Numbered from the stretch's first letter, positions 43,400-51,615 are shown. The stretch: 64,000 bases of DNA from Herbaspirillum sp. meg3 (GCF_002257565.1 NZ_CP022736.1:1612001-1676000); one strand, 5' to 3'. Made by a program: numbers and translations. Notes: generated by a model not told the origin, from the sequence alone.

Positions 43400-44035
43400 T
43401 TACAGATGCTGTTTTTTGCTTTGCCACCAAAAAATTAAACCACCAGATAAGGTGGAAAGCGTGTAGAGAATGGCGATAATGACAGACCAAATATGAAGGG
43501 GCTCCCCTTTATCTGGGTTGAATTTAAAATTTATCTCCTCCAATCCGTATATAACGGAACAAAGAAACGCAAGTTCAAAATTCCAAGCCAATAGCCTCAT
43601 ATTTTTTCTAAAAAGAGAGAGGCTATATTGTCGTCCAATTTGCTGAACATATGATGCCTCTAGTACTTCTAGAGCAGGGATGAGTTTGCCGTGTATGTCA
43701 ATCTGGGTTTCATTCCAACGATGAATTTGGATGTTTTTACCAAACTCCCCGATCCACTCTCCTCGTCTTCGCTTCCATGCATCGTAAACCGGTGCATTCG
43801 GACATTTCTGAAAGTTGATCCCACTAGTGGCTTGAAAAACCACTACGCCTAGTTTTTTGACTGAAGTAGTAGTGCCGAGAGAGTAATTGTTTTTATGCGC
43901 AACGACGTACGTGCGACCGTCTGCCCCGGCATATAAGAGTTGGGATTTTTTTACAGCATTGAGATCTTTTGTGAAGTGATAAAAATTTCCTGATTTGTCG
44001 TCACGAAGTCGTTCTCGCGTGAAGAAAAGCCCCAT
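43400..44035 (-). CDS. Membrane protein with N-terminal soluble domain (211 aa)
   Basis: GGGGGAATGC precedes the ATG. An N-terminal beta-rich region with GADGRTYVVAHKNNYSLGTTTSVKKLGVVVFQ, then two hydrophobic helices near the C-terminus (about 145-165 and 182-203). Same direction as the membrane gene downstream and the trypsin-like gene upstream. Unknown family. Confidence 0.55.
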   Translation of the reverse strand: MGLFFTRERLRDDKSGNFYHFTKDLNAVKKSQLLYAGADGRTYVVAHKNNYSLGTTTSVKKLGVVVFQATSGINFQKCPNAPVYDAWKRRRGEWIGEFGKNIQIHRWNETQIDIHGKLIPALEVLEASYVQQIGRQYSLSLFRKNMRLLAWNFELAFLCSVIYGLEEINFKFNPDKGEPLHIWSVIIAILYTLSTLSGGLIFWWQSKKQHL

Positions 44036-44312
44036 GCATTCCCCCTATTTTTATGATTTGACGGGGAAATATACTACATGAGAGAGGGGGCAGATAAGGC
44101 AAAAGAAGATTCTCGTGTTATTTATTCCTTAACATCGCTCACAACTACCCATGTAGTAGTCACGCAACCTGTAGAGCGTCAGTTACTGCTCGATGATGTA
44201 TCCCGGGAAAGCCCGAGCAGGTATCTTAGGGGGATTGAGGTCAAGAAATAACACCGCTGTAAAACCGGCACATCTTATGTAGGTAGGCATTTAGACAAAG
44301 TGGCGGCGATCT
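44036..44312. other. Intergenic region without a gene
   Basis: 277 bp, mixed composition, between the trypsin-like gene and the membrane protein at 43400-44035. No coding frame or repeat stands out; it probably holds the promoter of the downstream membrane protein pair. Confidence 0.5.
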
Positions 44313-45125
44313 TCATGCCTGGTTATCTCGATTATCGGCAATAAGCCGATCTACTGCATCGAGAAATGCTTCGATTGGGCATGCCGTAATCGTTCTGGAT
44401 TGTTTAGACCAGCCGCTTTGCACAGCAACGAGTCGCACATTGAAGGTGCCGTTGTCCTGTCTAAAGAGACCAAATACCGGTCCTCCGCTCATTCCTTTGA
44501 TATCAATTTGTGCAAATTCATCGTTTGGAGTGTCCAGCCTACCGAACAACGAGTGATGATTTTTGTCGGGGTCCCAATTGGAGGGGCGGGAGACCGGCGT
44601 TACTCCGATCGTGTAGTGGCGCTGGTGTATGCTGTCACCAGAAAAGGATGCAAACTCTGAAGGAAAGCCGGTTACAACCCATTTTTCCGCCTGCTCTGCG
44701 TCCCCGATCATTGCGCGGCCCATGGCTCGCAATCCACGAGAGTTCATGCTAATAGCAGCGATGGATTCAACATATACCAGGCAATAATCCAAGCCCAATG
44801 CGTCATCCCGAATATAGAACCGTTCACGTTTCGATACGTCGAATGGATACACATAGTCCTTTGCCGCCTTTGTAAACACATCGTTGATATGCCAGTCGGT
44901 CAGCCTGATCCCCTTCTGTTGAAGCTCAATAATATCGTCCATCACGTGCGCAGCCGTGCACAGAACCCAGTGGTCGTTGATGATCAGAAAGAAGCATGAA
45001 CAAAACGCCATTCGGGGAGAATCCCGATCATGGATTTTGAATCCGAAACTCGCGACAAACGGAGCAACTGCATCCAGGACAGTGGCGGAGTCCATATTTG
45101 CTGCCGCACGGCGATCGTTACTCAT
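44313..45125 (-). CDS. Trypsin-like serine protease domain protein (270 aa)
   Basis: AAGGAAAGTT precedes the ATG. Catalytic triad of the S1/Trypsin_2 fold: His60 in VLCTAAHVMDD, Asp113 in ALGLDYCLVYVE, Ser213 in IDIKGMSGGPVFG. No signal peptide, so cytoplasmic, as in several defence-linked trypsin-like proteins. Two unknown membrane proteins follow on the same strand after a 277-bp gap. Whether it processes them is unknown. Confidence 0.75.
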   Translation of the reverse strand: MSNDRRAAANMDSATVLDAVAPFVASFGFKIHDRDSPRMAFCSCFFLIINDHWVLCTAAHVMDDIIELQQKGIRLTDWHINDVFTKAAKDYVYPFDVSKRERFYIRDDALGLDYCLVYVESIAAISMNSRGLRAMGRAMIGDAEQAEKWVVTGFPSEFASFSGDSIHQRHYTIGVTPVSRPSNWDPDKNHHSLFGRLDTPNDEFAQIDIKGMSGGPVFGLFRQDNGTFNVRLVAVQSGWSKQSRTITACPIEAFLDAVDRLIADNRDNQA

Positions 45126-45158
45126 AACTTTCCTTTCAAGTTCTGTCGCATAACGTGT

Positions 45159-45776
45159 TTAAGTCTTATCTTTTAGCCGCTGCATTCCCAAGATCCAGGG
45201 GAGCAGCCGAGCGACGTTTAGCGCATCATCCAGAGCACGATGATGCGCGCCTTCAATCCCCAATCCAGTCAAATCACAGGCTTTTGCCATTCCGAGTTGC
45301 TTGCCTAACTTCTGTGTTTTGGCGAATAAGCGCTTTGCATTTTGATGAGGCAATTGAATCGGATTTTCAACGCCGTGCACAAGGCTTTCTCTAGCTAATT
45401 GCTTTGCATCCCAAGCTCCCCAACTAAGCCACATTGAATCTGAAGTTCGATATTTTTCGACAAATTTCTGGAGTGCTAAAGCCGCGATCAGAAACGTGGG
45501 CGCGGAATCTACTTGCTCTTGAGTGATGCCTGTCAATTGCGTACAAAACGACGTGACGAGTGTTTGACTAGGCCGCACAAAGCTCTGGAATGTATCAATA
45601 ATTTCCAAATTCGAATTAAGAAAGACGGCGCCAAATTCCACGATTTGCATCTGTTCTTCTGAGATAGATCCATCATCCGAGCAGGTCGCTTCGAGATCGA
45701 CAATTAGATATGTTCCTTGTGAAACCAGGCGCAGTTCGTCGCTCACTTGAGGTGATACCGGTTTTTCAGTTGTCAT
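45159..45776 (-). CDS. DEDDh 3'-5' exonuclease (DnaQ/ERI-1-like)
   Basis: 205 residues. YLIVDLEATCSDDGS carries the first acidic pair (D27, E29); ITQEQVDSAPTF and LSWGAWDAKQLARE carry the second block; AHHRALDDALNVARLL carries the His and final Asp of the DEDDh site. The 5' part resembles the ERI-1/KapD subgroup. Start overlaps the previous gene by ATGA. May process nucleic acid during transfer or act in defence. Confidence 0.85.
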   Translation of the reverse strand: MTTEKPVSPQVSDELRLVSQGTYLIVDLEATCSDDGSISEEQMQIVEFGAVFLNSNLEIIDTFQSFVRPSQTLVTSFCTQLTGITQEQVDSAPTFLIAALALQKFVEKYRTSDSMWLSWGAWDAKQLARESLVHGVENPIQLPHQNAKRLFAKTQKLGKQLGMAKACDLTGLGIEGAHHRALDDALNVARLLPWILGMQRLKDKT

Positions 45777-46018
45777 GTGAATGGTCTATTTGTAATCATC
45801 GATAGATGCTCTCTATAGAGGTACTGCGAGTAGAAGAGCAACTGCGTTAGCTTGTTGGGAGCGGTCTGTATCGCGTCGAGAAGATCACTCCGATCACAGT
45901 AGTAGGCGTCCAAATCACTTGATTCAAGTGGTAAAGCATCGAGCTCTTTATCCAGCGCGGAGGCGCATGTGGCCAGGAGTTCATGCTGTTCGGGCGTGAG
46001 TACGAAGCGCTGATTCAT
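45773..46018 (-). CDS. Small acidic protein coupled to the exonuclease (81 aa)
   Basis: MNQRFVLTPEQHELLATCAS start with AAAGGAGAA 8 nt upstream; rich in Asp, Leu and Tyr, no motif recognised. ATGA overlap with the exonuclease gene implies translational coupling and a shared function. Confidence 0.6.
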   Translation of the reverse strand: MNQRFVLTPEQHELLATCASALDKELDALPLESSDLDAYYCDRSDLLDAIQTAPNKLTQLLFYSQYLYREHLSMITNRPFT

Positions 46019-46119
46019 GTGTATTCTCCTTTGCTAATTCTTTGGACTTGCTACCTAGATTTTCAGGTTGGACGTCGTCTCAAACCGTAAAAAACCGTTT
46101 TTTACCGTAAATTACGGTA

Positions 46120-46335
46120 TTAGATATATTGACGAGTGCGGACTGCATGCTTGGCCAGAGCGATCATGAGTAACAAGCCTCCGAAGCTTAGTGCGCCAAA
46201 AATAAAGACGGCGTTCCAGCCTGCGAACTGACGTCCAAAAATCGAATTAATCAATGGGGCGACACAACATGCGATGTATGCCCAGCCCAAGGGATTTACG
46301 AGCAATAGGCGCCAAAATTGTGTTTGAAAGTTCAT
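46120..46335 (-). CDS. Small two-TM membrane protein (71 aa)
   Basis: AAAAGGAACACC before the ATG at 46335 fixes the start. Two hydrophobic helices (about 12-30 and 40-60) with a short loop containing GRQFAGWN. Downstream of the TraY homologue in the same direction. Candidate accessory or exclusion-type protein; no family recognised. Confidence 0.55.
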   Translation of the reverse strand: MNFQTQFWRLLLVNPLGWAYIACCVAPLINSIFGRQFAGWNAVFIFGALSFGGLLLMIALAKHAVRTRQYI

Positions 46336-46366
46336 GGTGTTCCTTTTCGGGATGTCCTTACTTAAT

Positions 46367-46657
46367 TTATACAGACTTGAAAAGCATCCTGGCAAGGAAA
46401 CTACTGATATATTTTGCGAGTAATGAAAACTTACTCTTGCCAGATACGCAGACGATAATGAATAAAATACAACTGCTTGTAGCCAAGATGAACATTCCCG
46501 CTAGCTCATAAGATGCGCTAAGAAATACAGGTGCGATAGTGTCTGAATGTCCTTGATAGAGAGGCCGAGTCGCACTCCAAAGGCAAAACATTCCAAGGGT
46601 GTTCAGGACGATGCAGAATAATGCGGGTAATAAATATATAAATTGGTTGGTGCGCAT
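46367..46657 (-). CDS. Small two-TM membrane protein (96 aa)
   Basis: Start at MRTNQF, with GGAAGGAAAAAATAGT upstream; a TTG six codons earlier is rejected. Hydrophobic helices at about 6-27 and 48-70. It is only 29 bp downstream of the TraY homologue. In IncI plasmids the entry-exclusion genes lie next to traY; by position this could be a very small exclusion-like protein, which is inference. Confidence 0.55.
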   Translation of the reverse strand: MRTNQFIYLLPALFCIVLNTLGMFCLWSATRPLYQGHSDTIAPVFLSASYELAGMFILATSSCILFIIVCVSGKSKFSLLAKYISSFLARMLFKSV

Positions 46658-46686
46658 ACTATTTTTTCCTTCCAAGTGAGGCTGTT

Positions 46687-48927
46687 CTATTGAGGTTTTG
46701 ACGAATTTTTTACTGCGCTCATGAGGCTTTCACTTTGGGCGCTCCCCATGAGTTGAGAACCGTTCTTCGCGGCTCCTATAAATACGTTATTGACTCTGCT
46801 TTCGACGTCTTGGCCAACGTGGGAGCCCGCATTTTGTCCAATCCAGCCAATCAGGCGATCAGGCATTCCTAGCAGTAGGGAAAATGACGAATTAATCAGC
46901 GACATGCCAAGCACAGTAAGAATCACGAGGTACGCCACAATCGACATCAAGCCGGTCAAGCTATTTCCCTGTGCAGAAGCCACCGCCGAGCCGAAGTACT
47001 TGAACAGGAACGTGCCCAGCACTGTCACGGTGCCAGACGCGAAGAAAAAGCCAAGTGTGAGAATTATGGGACGTGCAAAATTGTTGAACAGGTACAGGTA
47101 ACCGTAGCTGGTCCGTTGCCCCATCCCATCGCCATCTGAGTCAAAGTGAGCCAGCGCCCAGAGCGAAGCACCGACAAGCGACTCCAGCACCGAGGTGAAC
47201 CATTGCACCAGGGCGGCAAACCACTGAATGAATGGGAGCATAGGAAGGTAGAAAGCCATCGCGGCCGCTGTCGCGAAGAGAATGAGCGCTACAGGTACTA
47301 ACAAGCCTCGGGCGTCGGCAGAGATGTCCGATACAATTTTCATGATCCCAGAACTCTTCGACGCCATGCTAGAGACCTTTTCAGCGACCGTCTGGAGCAA
47401 CGGAATTTCTTTCAGAACCGTATGGGCGAAATAGAGTGTCTGCGCCAGCGCTAAGGCGTTATCGCCGATGTTCTTGTATGTAATGATCGGATTGATCGTC
47501 TTGGACATCCCTGTCGCGCTCGATCCACCCAGTGCGCTCATGCTGCCTGCCATGATGTATTGGCCAAGTGAGACGTTGCCGACGGCATTGTCCAACGTCT
47601 CCGGTTTGGATTGCGCCGACGAGATCAGTCCTGAGATTGCGGCTTGTACGCTCTCATCGACCGAGGTCAGTGCAATCTTGGGGTTATCGAAAGTCGCCAC
47701 CGGATCCAGCATTTCGTTCATCGCCTCATTGACCTCTGCGAATACGCCGTACCAGATCCCCAGCGTCGCCCATCCACCTTCTTTCATGGTGCTCAGCAGC
47801 TGGTCGTTGATTGCCGACATGTTCGACGCACCATTGGCCGAAGCTGTCATGGTGGCGAGCTGATCCTGGAAGGTCTGGGTGTAGCTGCCGAAATACCCCT
47901 GATTCAGGACCAAAATCGCTTTCTGAATCTCTGCGGAGTTCGCTTCCGTACTGAGCGCCCCATCGATGACCTTGTTGGCCAGATCGTAGACAGCCTTCAG
48001 CGTCTTCTTGTGGCTATCCATCGACACGCTCCGGATGCCCTCGTAATTGATACCGTTTATCCGGAATCCAAACGTGGACCCAGTCCAATCCGACATCGTC
48101 GGATTGTTCGAGCGCGGGCTGAAAGTTAACTTGATCTTGCCGCAACCGCTATCACCTTGGTTATTCGGAAATGCCATAACGATAGTGCTGGCGCTCGAGG
48201 TGATCGTTGGGGCAAAGTCGGTCTTGGGGTTGTTATTCACTTCATAGTAGACGCTCTCTTTGTTGAGAGAATTCGCCGCGCGTGTGCAGGCAGCCCCCAG
48301 CAGAATATGTCCTTCGACGTCGTGCAGTTGGGCCGCCTGTTTCACAGACCCCATAGGGTTGACCGTAACCTGGAACGCTGCACTACTGTCGATCGCGGTC
48401 TTTGAAATAGCATTGGAGCCGGCAATACCCATCGTGGCGCCAATCACCATCAAGGCCTGGCAAAATGCCCATCCTCCAAACACCGGCATCAGGCTGGCAG
48501 CACCAAACGCTACGCGAACGGGCAGCCAGACGGTGGACATGCGTTGTCCCAGTACCACTCCTTCATGCATGGTTTGAGCTAGGCCGCCCATGCAGGTGTA
48601 GGTGAACCAGATCATCGCCGTCACGAAAATGAACATGTTGAAAGTCTTGAACATCTCCCCCAGTACTGTGCCGGTGCCACTACCGCCGGCCGCACTACTG
48701 CCTTGTCCGAAGGGATTCAGAACGAAGTCACCAACCACATTGCGCAGCATGGCCATGGATTCGTCGCTTGGCGTAATGTTAGCCGCCAGCAGATCAGTAA
48801 TCTGTGTAAGAAGGCCAGCGTGGGCCGGAATAGGTATAAGAATAAAGGCGATGGCGGCCAGAAAAATTCTCTGTTTTAGCGCTAGAACTGGCGCTGGAAA
48901 GTCATGGGGCTTTTGGAGAAAGGTCAT
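46687..48927 (-). CDS. traY: DotA/TraY-family conjugal transfer membrane protein (orphan)
   Basis: 746 residues. N-terminal hydrophobic signal segment (about 18-36, ending PAHAGLL); then GTVLGEMFKTFNMFIFVTAMIWFTYTCMGGLAQTMHEGVVLGQRMSTVWLPVRVAFGAASLMPVFGGW region typical of DotA/TraY; a large periplasmic region (about 190-510); and four to five C-terminal helices including MLPFIQWFAALVQWFTSVLE. In IncI plasmids TraY is part of the type IVB transfer channel and is the target of entry exclusion. Here no other T4SS gene exists. Its start codon lies inside one of three direct repeats. Confidence 0.85.
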   Translation of the reverse strand: MTFLQKPHDFPAPVLALKQRIFLAAIAFILIPIPAHAGLLTQITDLLAANITPSDESMAMLRNVVGDFVLNPFGQGSSAAGGSGTGTVLGEMFKTFNMFIFVTAMIWFTYTCMGGLAQTMHEGVVLGQRMSTVWLPVRVAFGAASLMPVFGGWAFCQALMVIGATMGIAGSNAISKTAIDSSAAFQVTVNPMGSVKQAAQLHDVEGHILLGAACTRAANSLNKESVYYEVNNNPKTDFAPTITSSASTIVMAFPNNQGDSGCGKIKLTFSPRSNNPTMSDWTGSTFGFRINGINYEGIRSVSMDSHKKTLKAVYDLANKVIDGALSTEANSAEIQKAILVLNQGYFGSYTQTFQDQLATMTASANGASNMSAINDQLLSTMKEGGWATLGIWYGVFAEVNEAMNEMLDPVATFDNPKIALTSVDESVQAAISGLISSAQSKPETLDNAVGNVSLGQYIMAGSMSALGGSSATGMSKTINPIITYKNIGDNALALAQTLYFAHTVLKEIPLLQTVAEKVSSMASKSSGIMKIVSDISADARGLLVPVALILFATAAAMAFYLPMLPFIQWFAALVQWFTSVLESLVGASLWALAHFDSDGDGMGQRTSYGYLYLFNNFARPIILTLGFFFASGTVTVLGTFLFKYFGSAVASAQGNSLTGLMSIVAYLVILTVLGMSLINSSFSLLLGMPDRLIGWIGQNAGSHVGQDVESRVNNVFIGAAKNGSQLMGSAQSESLMSAVKNSSKPQ

Positions 48928-49102
48928 AGTTTTCGGTGAAATTTAAGCTTCAATAGCCACAGGGCATCCAGCGCTCAAGCGCTAAGGTCATAAGATTCGG
49001 TGAGGCGTGATTGGCATTAAAATCACCGTGTTGCGCCGTATTCCACCAAATCGTTACAGCGTGGGTCAACAAGATCCAACAGCAAGGTCATAACTTTCGG
49101 GG
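48919..49102. repeat. Three direct repeats, consensus AAGGTCATARNWTTCGGKG
   Basis: Copies at 48919-48938, 48983-49002 and 49083-49102 (64 and 100 bp apart). Each contains AAGGTCATA then TTCGG. The first covers the traY start codon; the third is just after the integrase stop. They could be operators, excisionase arm sites or iterons. Confidence 0.65.
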
Positions 49103-49120
49103 GCGTGGACGATATGAGTT

Positions 49121-50146
49121 TTAGCCAAGTCTTTCCAAAAGACTCTCCGGGTTGAGATGGGTATATCTCCGCAGCATATCCATGGATCGATGCCCTGACA
49201 CGCTGGCTACTTCAAGGGTATGAAAACCCTTCTCGAAAAGGCGTGTTACTCCCTCATGGCGCAGGTCATGCCATCGGAGGTCGTCAATTTCAAGCTTCTT
49301 CAAACTACGTTTCCAAATACAAATCACTGCATTGACGGACGTGTCTAAAACTCGTCCATTGGTTTTGCAGGGCGCTCTCGAGCGCAATTCAGTTAAGACT
49401 TGAATGGCGTGGTTTGATAGAGGGAGAACTGCGGGAATACTTTTGTTGTCGGCGCCGCGGGAAGTGATTGGGATGGATATCAACCGAGTAGATAGGTTGA
49501 TCCACTCCCACTTGAGCGAGAACAGAGCCCCTTGTCTCAAGCATGTCTCAATAGCTAATTGGAATGCTGGGGCTGCGAACGGATTTTTGGTGGATGCTAA
49601 GGTCGCAAGAATTTTCTCGTATTCACCAGGCCGTAGACGTCGATCTCTCGCTTTACTTCCACTAGGTTTTCTGATGTTTTTAAGCGGGTTGGCGAGACCT
49701 TCCATGCCAAATTCTTTTCGAGCGATCTCGAACAAGTGACTAACTAGTTGGAGTTCCAGGCGAATCGTATTCTCAGCGCGGCCTTGAGATCTGCGGTTGT
49801 CGCGATAGCGGGCAAAGTCAGTTCCTCGCAGAGATGCAAGATAGTTGTGTGCTAGTGGGTTACGTTTCCATTGGTCGATTCTTTGCCGCTCTTGATCTGG
49901 ATGTCGCTTTTTACTACCGACCTCCGTCCAATAACGTTCTAGGGCTTCACCGAGCGTTGTACGCTCTGCTTCGCCAGTCGAAACGAATACCCCTCGGGTC
50001 ATTTCCGACTCGACATGACCTGCCCAAGCTAGTGCTTCGGATTTTGTGTTGAAAGTTTTGGACTGCGCTGGAAATCCACGTTTTCGGATTATGGCCTGCC
50101 ATTGGAGATTTCCTCGTTTTCTGATTGTTGCCACTGTTAGCCTCAC
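49121..50146 (-). CDS. int: Tyrosine recombinase integrase
   Basis: 341 residues. N-terminal arm-binding and SAM-like domains, then the catalytic domain: Arg204 in TCLRQGALFSLKW, the HxxR box H293-D-L-R296, His319 in SGHRSMDML, and the nucleophile Tyr328 in RRYTHLN. Target is tRNA-Lys at the adjacent repeat; the gene is oriented so that its 5' end is next to the tRNA 3' end, as in most tRNA-integrating elements. Mediates integration and, with a directionality factor, excision. Confidence 0.93.
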   Translation of the reverse strand: MRLTVATIRKRGNLQWQAIIRKRGFPAQSKTFNTKSEALAWAGHVESEMTRGVFVSTGEAERTTLGEALERYWTEVGSKKRHPDQERQRIDQWKRNPLAHNYLASLRGTDFARYRDNRRSQGRAENTIRLELQLVSHLFEIARKEFGMEGLANPLKNIRKPSGSKARDRRLRPGEYEKILATLASTKNPFAAPAFQLAIETCLRQGALFSLKWEWINLSTRLISIPITSRGADNKSIPAVLPLSNHAIQVLTELRSRAPCKTNGRVLDTSVNAVICIWKRSLKKLEIDDLRWHDLRHEGVTRLFEKGFHTLEVASVSGHRSMDMLRRYTHLNPESLLERLG

Positions 50147-50211
50147 TGGAAGTGTGCCAAAAGTGTGTCAAAAAACGACTTTTACTAGTAGGGGAAAATT
50201 CGGAGCAATTC

Positions 50212-50256
50212 AAGGCCACAAACGAAAACGGCCTAGGCATAAGCCTAGACCGTTGA
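50212..50256 (-). terminator. Element-borne terminator replacing that of tRNA-Lys
   Basis: Stem AACGGcCTAGGC / GCCTAGaCCGTT, followed on the minus strand by TTTTCGTTT. It lies just inside the right end of the element, immediately after the tRNA 3' end. Confidence 0.75.
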
Positions 50257-50262
50257 TGTTCC

Positions 50263-50310
50263 TTGGTGGGGCGTGAGTGGCTCGAACACTCGACCTACGG
50301 ATTAAGAGTC
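50263..50310. repeat. Right attachment site (48-bp direct repeat)
   Basis: Identical to 35180-35227; forms the 3' part of the intact tRNA-Lys. Strand exchange is expected within this segment. Confidence 0.92.
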
Positions 50311-50339
50311 CGCTGCTCTACCAACTGAGCTAACGCCCC
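50264..50339 (-). tRNA. tRNA-Lys (anticodon CTT)
   Basis: 76 nt including encoded CCA. Acceptor stem GGGGCGT / ACGCCCC, D loop AGCTCAGTTGGTAGAGC, anticodon arm with CTCTTAA (CTT), T arm TCGAGTGTTCGAGCC-like. The 3' half is provided by the element after integration, so the gene stays functional. Confidence 0.95.
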
Positions 50340-50355
50340 CCGATGAAGAGGCGTG

Positions 50356-50385
50356 ATTATAACCTGATTAATTTCAAAGTTGGAA
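50356..50385 (-). promoter_or_regulatory. Probable sigma-70 promoter of tRNA-Lys
   Basis: On the minus strand TTCCAA (50380-50385), 18 bp, TATAAT (50356-50361), 17 bp upstream of the tRNA 5' end. The -10 is perfect and the -35 is weak. Confidence 0.55.
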
Positions 50386-50668
50386 GCCCCTTTTTGAAAA
50401 AAGTCTAAAAAATTATCCGACTCCTCACAAAACGCGCTGAATCGGGCAATTCATGCCGTCTCATACCGTGCTAGGCCGTGGAAATGCCGCATGGCCGGGG
50501 TGTTTGCCTTGCTATAAGACAGGTGTTCGCGTTGCCCACCCATCACAACACCAATGACAACGATGCATACCCAGGAAGCGACTGGGCCGCACAGCCGTCC
50601 GGCGAGCTTGCGAGCTTGGTTTGTCGCCGGGTGCGTGTGCGCGTTGACAAGGCAACGCAAAACGATAA
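50386..50668. other. Intergenic region without a convincing gene
   Basis: Between the tRNA promoter and the spermidine-synthase-like gene. Short frames here lack ribosome sites; nothing else recognised. Confidence 0.5.
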
Positions 50669-51493
50669 CTAGAAATTGCTCTTGATGCCGTTCACCCACG
50701 ACTTTGCCGGCAACTTGGTGGCAGCGGTGATGGCTGCGGCGCGTTCGTACAGGGCGGTGAAGTCTGGCACGAACTTGTTCTTGAAGGCGAGGGCGACGAC
50801 GTTGCCGTCGTGGACTTCCGGCAGGGATATCACCTGGTCGAAGGCGTAGCGCATCGCTTTGAGGTTTTTGGCGTAGCTGGGATGATCGCCAAACAGGTTG
50901 ACCGTCATCACGCCGTTGTCGCTCAGGCTGTCGCGGCAGGCCACGTAGAACTCCGGCGTGTCGAGCACCGGGCCGCGCGCAGTGGCATCGTACAGATCGA
51001 CTTGCAAGGCATCGATGGTACCGGCGCGTTGCGGGTCGAATATGAAATCATTGGCGTCCATTTCGAGGATGGACAGGCGGTCGTCTTCCGGCGGTAGCTT
51101 GAACATGCTGTTGCAGATCGCAATGACGGAAGGATTCAGTTCCACCGCCGTCACGCGCGCATCAGGAAACTGGCGATAGCTGAATTTGGTCAGCGCGGCG
51201 GTGCCGAGCCCGAGCTGTACGATCTGTTCCGGTGCATCGTTGAAGAGCATCCAGCTCATCATTTGCTGCGCGTATTCGAGTTCGATCCAGTCGGGCTTGC
51301 GGATGCGCATGGCGCCTTGAACCCATTCCGTGCCGAAATGCAGATAACGGATGCCGTCTTGTTCAGACAGCGTCACCGGCGCAAATTTGGGTTTGCGGGG
51401 CGCCGCGGATTTCGGCTTGGATTTTTCCTTGCCCGGACCGGGACCGGCTTTGGTGTTGGCTTGCGCCTCGATGGATTTTCTTCTGATTAACAT
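50669..51493 (-). CDS. Spermidine-synthase-like methyltransferase-fold protein
   Basis: 274 residues after choosing MLIRRKS as start. Basic low-complexity N-tail (KAGPGPGKEKSKPKSAAPRKPK), then a Rossmann SAM-type core: IVQLGLGTAALTKFSYRQFPDARVTAVELNPSVIAICNSMF, DALQVDLYDATARGP, with the family block LFGDHPSYAKNLKAMRYAF. Members of this SpeE-like group without the propylamine-transferase loops are common in Oxalobacteraceae and unassigned. A longer upstream start has no better ribosome site. Confidence 0.8.
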   Translation of the reverse strand: MLIRRKSIEAQANTKAGPGPGKEKSKPKSAAPRKPKFAPVTLSEQDGIRYLHFGTEWVQGAMRIRKPDWIELEYAQQMMSWMLFNDAPEQIVQLGLGTAALTKFSYRQFPDARVTAVELNPSVIAICNSMFKLPPEDDRLSILEMDANDFIFDPQRAGTIDALQVDLYDATARGPVLDTPEFYVACRDSLSDNGVMTVNLFGDHPSYAKNLKAMRYAFDQVISLPEVHDGNVVALAFKNKFVPDFTALYERAAAITAATKLPAKSWVNGIKSNF

Positions 51494-51615
51494 GATGTTG
51501 CCCGCATTCGAATTGCCGAATGATACCTTGTCGGGCGGTCTCGCATGAAGTACCGGCAACATCACCGCCGCGCCGGGAGAGGGACATCCGGGCGCAGCGA
51601 TTGATTACAGCTTGC

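Larger units (their letters stand above)
35228..50310. mobile_element. Integrative mobilizable element (about 15 kb) in tRNA-Lys
   Basis: Bounded by the 48-bp tRNA-derived repeats, with a tyrosine integrase at the tRNA-proximal end. It holds an HTH protein, a replication-like protein, a MobV relaxase behind a hairpin-rich candidate oriT, and an orphan DotA/TraY-family gene, plus unusual cargo. There is no coupling protein, VirB4-type ATPase or other T4SS gene, so self-transfer is not expected; mobilisation by a helper is inferred. Base composition is visibly more AT-rich than the flanks and several genes use TTG or GTG starts. Confidence 0.85.

Noticed and set aside
35228..50310. Prophage interpretation of the inserted segment
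   Set aside because: No capsid, terminase, tail or lysis genes; MobV relaxase and a TraY homologue point to a mobilizable element.
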